From positions 744,001-808,000 of the forward strand of contig JAGFBZ010000011.1 of NCBI GenBank assembly GCA_018398805.1: a stretch of DNA of 64,000 bases. The letters run 5' to 3'. Numbering within the stretch: the first letter of the stretch is position 1; each line of letters starts with the position of its first letter. A program made the translations under genes and the position numbers. The stretch is from Hirundichthys speculiger. Taxonomy: Eukaryota; Chordata; Actinopteri; Beloniformes; Exocoetidae. A model generated the notes under the pieces. That model searched no databases and was not told the DNA's origin. It saw only the letters and a program-made list of their open reading frames with translations. Positions 58,885 to 64,000 of the stretch are shown piece after piece.

Positions 58885-59532
58885 GATGACATCGATGCTG
58901 GCAGGGAGTGCATCATAAAAGGACTCTGCATCTACCTCAACGAGGATCCTGATCATCTGGTGCAGGAATACATGGTGAGTTTGTGCAAAAGTAGGAGGAG
59001 CCTTTGCCACTTAAAAAACATTGTTGTGTTTAAAACCATTTTTAAAAGTAATAAGTACCCTAAGTTACAAGAGCTTGATATATTCAGTTCATATCTGTAA
59101 TGTAATGGTTGAAATAATCTGTATGGTGTAAGAAATTCTGTGTTTTAATGAGATTTCTTTTGTTTGTTTGTTTGTTTTTTTGTTTTCAAAAAAGTCTTAA
59201 AGAAATACTTTATCTTTCATCAGGACATGACTGAGGCCAACACACTAAGTGCCATAGAGGGAACGACAGTGGAGATCTATGTTGCCAGAGACAATCCCAG
59301 CAGTGACCATTCTGATGTCGGGGTCATCATTGAGGGTGAAGTGGTTCTTCGTGACCTTGAGAATGTGGCCCTTGCAACTGCCGTGCTGTTTGGGCTATTT
59401 TATACCCTAAATATGAGGTATCCATCAAAGCTCCGCTACACTTTTGAAGTCATTCAAAAGATAATAATGGAGGTAAATGCAACTAAACTATCAAGAAAGG
59501 CCCAAAGCTTGAAAACTAAGCTACAGCAGTAA
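58885..59532 (+). CDS. C-terminal coding exons of a fish multicopy SAMD3-like/uncharacterised gene
   Basis: There are two exons. 58885-58974 (30 codons: DDIDAGRECIIKGLCIYLNE, then DPDHLVQEYM) ends in a strong donor, ATG|GTGAGT. 59224-59532 (acceptor TTTCATCAG) encodes 102 more codons and a TAA stop. Visible segments in exon 2 are EIYVARD, DVGVIIEGEVVLRDLENV, an Ala/Leu/Phe-rich stretch (ALATAVLFGLFYTLNM), YPSKLRYTFEVIQKIIMEV, and a final KLSRKAQSLKTKLQ. I recognise this as the conserved C-terminus of a multicopy fish family often annotated as sterile alpha motif domain-containing protein 3-like; the function is unknown. Family proteins are several hundred residues long, and their large middle part is missing here. 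The upstream exon ending at 58375 could join in frame to give about 145 codons. An ancestral acceptor (ccAG) just before 58877 seems mutated to ccAA, so the start of the first exon is uncertain. The joined frame has no internal stop. Confidence 0.58.
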
Positions 59533-59717
59533 GGAGAGCTCACTGTTCTTGTTCTTGTTCTTGGCTCACTGCTCTTTGAAAAGTGTGCATGTAAGAAACT
59601 CTGCGTTCCTGGACTGAGTGGTGTGGCTGGTCCTCTTGCCACCAGTATTGTTTTACAGTTGTTAATTCTATCAAGTTCTTGGCATATTGTATTGTTAATG
59701 CCGTTTGTTATTTTTAC

Positions 59718-60058
59718 TAGGGATCAACCAGTTTTTTGTTGGTTTTTTTTTCATGGCCAATAATGATTATTAATAATGAAGGAGACCAATACCCGATATT
59801 TGGAACTGACAATAGTTTATGTGCAGTAAAAAAAATGTTGGTGTCAAAATTTTAAAGAACACAAACTCCAACATGAAACAAAAATTAAAGAAACATTCTG
59901 AAAAATATATCCTAAATTATTAGAACTATGGTACCATTTAGTGCAATTTTAATTGAATTAATTAATTATTTTAATCAGAAATTGGATAACTACTGATAAT
60001 TATTGTTAAAATATTGAATAGGATATTATTGGCCAGGCTGATAATTGGTCTATCCCTA
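59718..60058. mobile_element. hAT-like MITE in the 3' part of the passenger-like gene
   Basis: The termini are TAGGGATCAACCAGTTTTTT and, at the right, ATAATTGGTCTATCCCTA. The interior has 'ggccaataatgattattaat' and 'ataattattgtt'-type text, as in the common fish 'GATCGACCGATTATCGG' hAT group. Flanking (t)ttttac is present on both sides, though an exact 8-bp duplication is not clear. It would lie in the 3' UTR. Confidence 0.62.
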
Positions 60059-60287
60059 GTTTTACGGTTGCAGTGCGGATCTTTGCGTGTTTGGTCATGT
60101 GATGCATTGTTGACTAATCTTGACAATGTTTGTTGTTAAAGGTACAGTTTTTTTTGTGTATTTCTTGTTTTGGGATATGTGGAACATAAACCTGTATCTT
60201 AGTGAGAGATAAAGGAAAGAGTTAGGACTGATAACAGTTCTTGTTTTACATGGAGCCAAGATGGCTGAAACAATAAGGTCAGTGTTC

Positions 60288-60293
60288 AATAAA
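60288..60293 (+). terminator. polyadenylation signal AATAAA
   Basis: AATAAA lies about 755 bp after the stop codon at 59532, beyond the hAT MITE, and is followed within 30 bp by a 'gtctgtgttcc' T/G-rich stretch. It is the likely 3' end of the passenger-like transcript. Confidence 0.4.
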
Positions 60294-60424
60294 GATTTTA
60301 ATGTCAACTGAGGCTAACCATTGTCTGTGTTCCTCCTTTGCTGTAGAGGAAAGCTATATATTTTCATCTTCAGTGTATACTTTTACCACTGTGCCTTTGT
60401 GAGGCAGGCCAACCTGATGTTTAT

Positions 60425-60729
60425 TAGGAATGCACAGTATTGGATTTTTTGCTGATATTTTCCAACGCATTTGGGCAATGACAATACTCATATATGCATA
60501 TATTCCCACCTAATTGCAGAGAGCATTGTCTCTTCTGTTGTGAAATAAACATATGCTTACTCTTAGACTAGATGCTGACATACAATGCAATGCTTTTCAA
60601 AATGTACACATTCACTGGGCAAAATAAGAAAACTACTTCCAACTTTACACATAAAACATGCCATATTGAAATGTTCATTTCTGGCCAATGCTATTTCATT
60701 TCAAAGCCACATCAGCCAGTGCATCTCTA
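60425..60729. mobile_element. hAT-like MITE (about 305 bp) nested in the CACTA-like element
   Basis: The left end TAGGAATGCACAGTATTGGA and the right end GTGCATCTCTA are inverted and match a common fish hAT terminus (TAGGGATGCAC). The following 'ttttttgctgatattttcca' is also typical of that group. There is no ORF. Confidence 0.6.
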
Positions 60730-60990
60730 TTGTTTGTTTATGAGAAATTCAGGCTTCAGTTAGAGTTGGAACACTTGCTGCCAGATCCTCAAACAAAGGT
60801 TTTTAAACAAAACTCACTTTCAAGTGCGGGAAAAAACTTAAATGTTTATTTATTGTATTTACATTTAAGTTCTGTTCTATATTTAAATTAGATTATTTCT
60901 AAGTAAAATTGTATAAATTTATTACATTAAATGTACAATTATGAAAATATGTAATTGACATTGGAATAACAATAACAAATAATGTTAAAG

Positions 60991-61085
60991 TTAAGGATCA
61001 AATAGTGTTGCAGTAAAGGGATTGAAAAACCTTGAAGTAAAGTGATCAAATTGTGTAGGAGTAAAATGATCAAAGAGTTGAAATT
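60991..61085. repeat. four degenerate 24-bp subterminal repeats
   Basis: Units start at about 60991, 61014, 61038 and 61062 and share the form TAAAGtGATcAAA...gt..ag. Regularly spaced subterminal repeats are a hallmark of CACTA elements, where they bind a regulatory protein. Here that role is inferred. Confidence 0.6.
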
Positions 61086-61264
61086 ACTTTATTGAATCAC
61101 ATTTCTATTACATTGTGTCAACACAAAGTACTTGTGTTTATTGAATGTAAATAATTCGTGTTGATTCAACACAATTCTTTAAGTTGCTGCCAAAGCAAAC
61201 AATCTGTGTGCAACCGATGTCCACTATTGAATTGCGTAAATCCAATGTGTTATTTTTTTCAGTG

Positions 61265-63111
61265 TACGCCGCCATCACAGAAGTGGAAATTACCTTCGCC
61301 CTAGGCATTGATACAATCCCATACACCCCAGATCCTGATATAGGGGATGTTAGAAACCACTCACAAACAGGTGCAACATAAATATTCTCAAAATGCATTC
61401 ATTTTTTTTTTTTTAACAGTTATTAAGACTGTTTGTCATCTGTTGACTTTGACACACGGCTATGGCTTCGTACCTTTACCTTGTCTCCAGTTTGCTTGAA
61501 CTGGTTTGTGATTTTATGCATTTTAGAGGACAAATTGGCATATCCCCTCTTCTGTTTCTCCTTTTTATTTTAAGGAGCATTGTTTTTAAAGAATCACGAG
61601 ACAAGCTGGTGAAAATCCTTTTTCTTCATTGAATTCTGAATTGAGATGCGTTAAAAGAAAGCAGTTACTAAGAACTGAGGTTATAAGATGTTCACATCAT
61701 AACTGTTATAGCAGATCATTTTCGTAACTTATTCTGTTAAACTGTTGCACCTCCCTGTCATATTGTATATTTCTGGAACCAGCTTCACCACATTACTCAA
61801 AATGAAAATTATTGCAGAATAATTTTAATGCATCAAAATTGCTTTGTGATGAGAGGATACTTTCATTAATAAAAGGTCAACTAAGGCATCTCCAGTGCCT
61901 CTTTTGCAATTTTTTCTTCATTATTGCTCAAATCTTTAACAGTATTCAGAAGCAAGCCTTGGCCAGAGCAGTGTTTGTTGTCAAGAGAGGTGCCACAGGA
62001 ATATTGACAACCATGCTGCTTTTTTGCGGGGTCTTTTCTGCATCTTTGGAGGGACCTCACAAATCCTAATATAGTGAGAAGTGACTGCAAAGTGTAATAT
62101 GATCCTGTTCGAGTATGACCAGCCCTTTCGTCCAGTTTCCAGTTGGTGATATATTATTCTTGGCCTTAAAAGCTCTATTAAACTTTTTGTTGGGGGTTTA
62201 CACTATGAAGTTCATATTTTAAGACAAAGACGTCTTTCTGCAATGATATGGAGGAGTGAAAGGTAGTGAACCATGTCCAGAATACTTATAATTCATCTTC
62301 AGCGTTTCATTTACTTTGATAAGATTTAGTTTAGTTACTATAGCTGCTGCAGTCAGGTAATAAGGCCATTGTATAAATATTTAATTGTGCATATGCATGC
62401 ATACAACTGAGAAATTCATGGCATTAACATGTAAATATATCAAAGGGGGCTGCCACAGTGTGAATATAATTTTATAGTTTAACAGTCATAGATTAGACAT
62501 AATGATGATAGATGTCACTGTATGTCACCCAGGGGCTTATGGGCTGCCATTTATAAGCACTGGAACATTCAAAACATTAACTCATTTAATTTATTTCTTC
62601 ATTTCCTCAAAAGACAGAGCCAAGAAAAATAAATAAATAAAATGGAGCTGGCAGATTTCTGAATAATGGATAACAATATCCGTGCCAAGACTTCCTGTTC
62701 TGTTTGCCAGTCATTGTTTGAATGCAGATGAAATTTTAAAAATTTGATAAAAGGCTAAATCACCATCTGACACCAACTGATGGCTTTGAGATTGTGTTTC
62801 AGCCGGAGCGTTCAACTCTTCGGCACTAGATTAGGTTTGCATGTGTGCAGCCAAAAGCCTCTCAATCATAATTTCCGATGCTATTTGGACTACAAACAAA
62901 CTTATAAAGTTCCCCATTACAAAAAGTCTCCTTTGCATGTGTAACTATTTGTTCAATAGGTTTCAGTGTGAAGTACTGGCAACTTAACCCAGAAACCAAG
63001 TCAAGTTTGGTTGTAACAGGTCAGACTTGGTTGATCTGATTTAATAACAGCACCATTAATTTATTAACCAGGTAAGTCCCATTGAAATCAATGATCTCTC
63101 TCACAAGGAAG
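61265..63111. other. no recognisable gene
   Basis: AT-rich sequence without recognisable coding or transposon structure. The frames at 61812-62069 (+) and 61881-62090 (-) are antisense to each other and have no motif. Confidence 0.45.
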
Positions 63112-63310
63112 ACCTGGGCCACACACACACACAGAGTCACTCCTATGGGCAATTTAGAGTCACCATTAATCGAGCTTGCATGTTTCTGAACTGTAGGAAG
63201 AAGCTGGAGTACCCAGAGAAAACCCACACAAATACAAGAAGAACGTTCAAAAACCACGCAGAAAGGCCCCTGCTGGGGTTTGAACCAGGAACTTTCTTCC
63301 TGTAAGGCAA
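63112..63310 (-). repeat. fragment of the GGATGGATG-tailed fish retroposon family (5' part)
   Basis: It reads 'gggcaatttagagtcaccat', 'cttgcatgtttctgaactgt', 'gtacccagagaaaacccaca', 'cacgcagaaaggcccc' and 'ggtttgaaccaggaacttt'. It overlaps in content with 6095-6150 and extends it, in the same minus orientation. A short (CA)n lies at its left edge. The ggtttgaacc box recalls a tRNA T-arm but is part of the repeat. Confidence 0.72.
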
Positions 63311-63822
63311 CTAAGGCAGCCTTATTGTTCTTTCATGCCATGATACTCTCTCATCTGTCTTATTGCATCACTGTTTGGAGCCAAGCCTCCCAGACAACAA
63401 TGAAACCGATTCTATCACTATATAAACAGGCACTTAAAATACTGGACCAGAAACCAACAATGTGGCATCACTGTGTAATAGTAAAGAAATATAACCTCTT
63501 AAGCTTTGAGAATTTTATGAAGTTTTCTTTTCTTAAACTAATTTTTAAATGTGTAAATAACCTTGCTCCTGCTGTGCTTTGTCCTTTTGTAACAAAAATA
63601 AGCACAAGAAGGGTAGCAACCAGGGGAGCAGTGAATGGCAACTGTATAGCAGAGGGTCGTAAAACCAGTTTTGGCCAATCTAGTTTCTCAGTACTTGGGA
63701 CAAATTTCTGGAATGACTTGCCATCAGAAATAAAAACACAGACTGAGCCTAAAATATTTAACAAAAAAGTAAAACAATTGCTTAAGGTAAACCAAACATG
63801 CAACCATCATGACGGGCAATAG
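63311..63822 (+). pseudogene. LINE ORF2 C-terminal fragment with a long open frame
   Basis: An open frame runs without a stop to TAG at 63820-63822. From 63311 on it reads KAALLFFHAMILSHLSYCIT, VWSQASQTTMKPILSLYKQA, SFSVLGTNFWNDLPSEIK and KQLLKVNQTC. I recognise the pattern (HAMIxSHxxYC, SLYKQALK, FWNxxPxE) as the post-RT C-terminus of a fish LINE protein. The frame continues upstream into the adjoining repeat only by chance. The RT domain is absent, so this is a 5'-truncated copy. It is relatively young, since about 170 codons are still open. The LINE 3' UTR probably runs to the window end. Confidence 0.7.
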
Positions 63823-64000
63823 ACAACACACGCACACACACACACACACCTTATACTACTTATATATACATGCTGTGTTATTTATCTTTTTGTTATACTA
63901 TTTCTATATACATGCTGTGTTATTTATCCTTTTGTTTTTCTGTGTTGTTTGTTATCTTATGGCATGATATTTTCATCCTATAAGCAAACACATTTTAAAT
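63823..64000 (+). repeat. (CA)n and likely LINE 3' UTR at window end
   Basis: About 12 CA units are followed by two copies of 'tatacatgctgtgttattta' about 50 bp apart. This probably belongs to the 3' end of the LINE. The element's end is not seen within the window. Confidence 0.5.

Larger units (their letters stand above)
56601..61264 (+). mobile_element. CACTA/EnSpm-like element (4664 bp) carrying a spliced passenger-like gene
   Basis: The left end, CACTGAAAAAAATGAGACTT, is followed by a 'ttggattta' box at about 56628. The right end, as reverse complement, is CACTGAAAAAAATAACACAT with 'ttggattta' at the equivalent distance. CACTG termini are those of the CACTA/EnSpm superfamily, and TA follows both outer borders, consistent with a 2-bp duplication. 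Inside the right end are four degenerate 24-bp subterminal repeats (60991-61085). Between the ends lie, in order: two palindromes, a series of exons with good splice sites, a conserved coding 3' portion, a polyadenylation signal and two nested hAT MITEs. I see no CACTA transposase. The unit is therefore either non-autonomous with a captured host gene, or an element whose own gene belongs to this poorly described family. Confidence 0.62.

Noticed and set aside
59164..59223. Upstream extension of the last coding exon to an ATG-like start at 59164
   Set aside because: The extension is poly-Phe/Lys intron sequence; a good 3' splice site (TTTCATCAG) at 59223 and family similarity starting at 59224 favour an internal exon.
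63250..63310. tRNA-like T-arm box ggtttgaacc
   Set aside because: No cloverleaf, D-arm or anticodon arm can be built; the box belongs to the repeat family.

Overview
The window reads as a nuclear genomic segment from a bony fish, probably a percomorph teleost. It has long AT-rich non-coding stretches, many microsatellites ((TA)n, (CA)n, poly-G/poly-C) and a dense mix of fish-type transposable elements: Tc1-like, hAT-like, pogo/Tigger-like and CACTG-ended DNA elements, L2/CR1-like, L1-like and other LINEs, a Penelope-like element, and Gypsy-type LTR sequence. No bacterial-style genes, operons, rRNA, tRNA or CRISPR are present. Family names rest on recognised terminal sequences and protein motifs, not on a database search.

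Layout. 0-11 kb: mostly unremarkable sequence with a LINE 3' remnant (525-1021), a decayed Penelope-like element that has lost its GIY-YIG core (3790-4932) and a tailed-repeat fragment (5885-6150). 11-13.1 kb: a 365-bp Tc1-like MITE inside a (TA)n array, then a GC/CpG-richer block (11690-13060) with a perfect CRE and splice-donor-like sites, the best candidate for a host promoter and first exon. 13-25.6 kb: little recognisable except a LINE tail and an 1145-bp hAT-like element (17884-19028). 25.6-36.7 kb: an LTR retrotransposon 3' end, a minus-strand LINE, two more copies of the Tc1-like MITE, a pogo-like MITE, a partial LTR and a heavily broken L2-like LINE. 40.3-44.3 kb: hAT-like elements separated by (TA)n, two of them head-to-head and each carrying the same L2 insertion, so they form a 2.7-kb palindrome. 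45.2-48.0 kb: an L2 LINE holding both a hAT MITE and an L1, each with readable target-site duplications. 49.9-54.6 kb: a 41-bp near-perfect palindrome, a minisatellite and a GGCC-ended element.

56.6-61.3 kb is the most interesting part: a 4.66-kb unit with CACTG...CAGTG inverted termini (CACTA/EnSpm-like) and 24-bp subterminal repeats. It encloses a spliced gene-like structure: a palindromic upstream region, short exons with good donor and acceptor sites, a conserved two-exon coding end and a polyadenylation signal. The coding end resembles a multicopy fish family often annotated as SAMD3-like or uncharacterised. The usual large central exons appear to be missing, yet the last three exons can be joined in one frame. 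The window closes with a LINE C-terminal ORF (63311-63822).

Apart from that passenger-like gene, I can support no intact host protein-coding gene. The window is best viewed as intergenic or intronic DNA shaped by layered transposon insertion.
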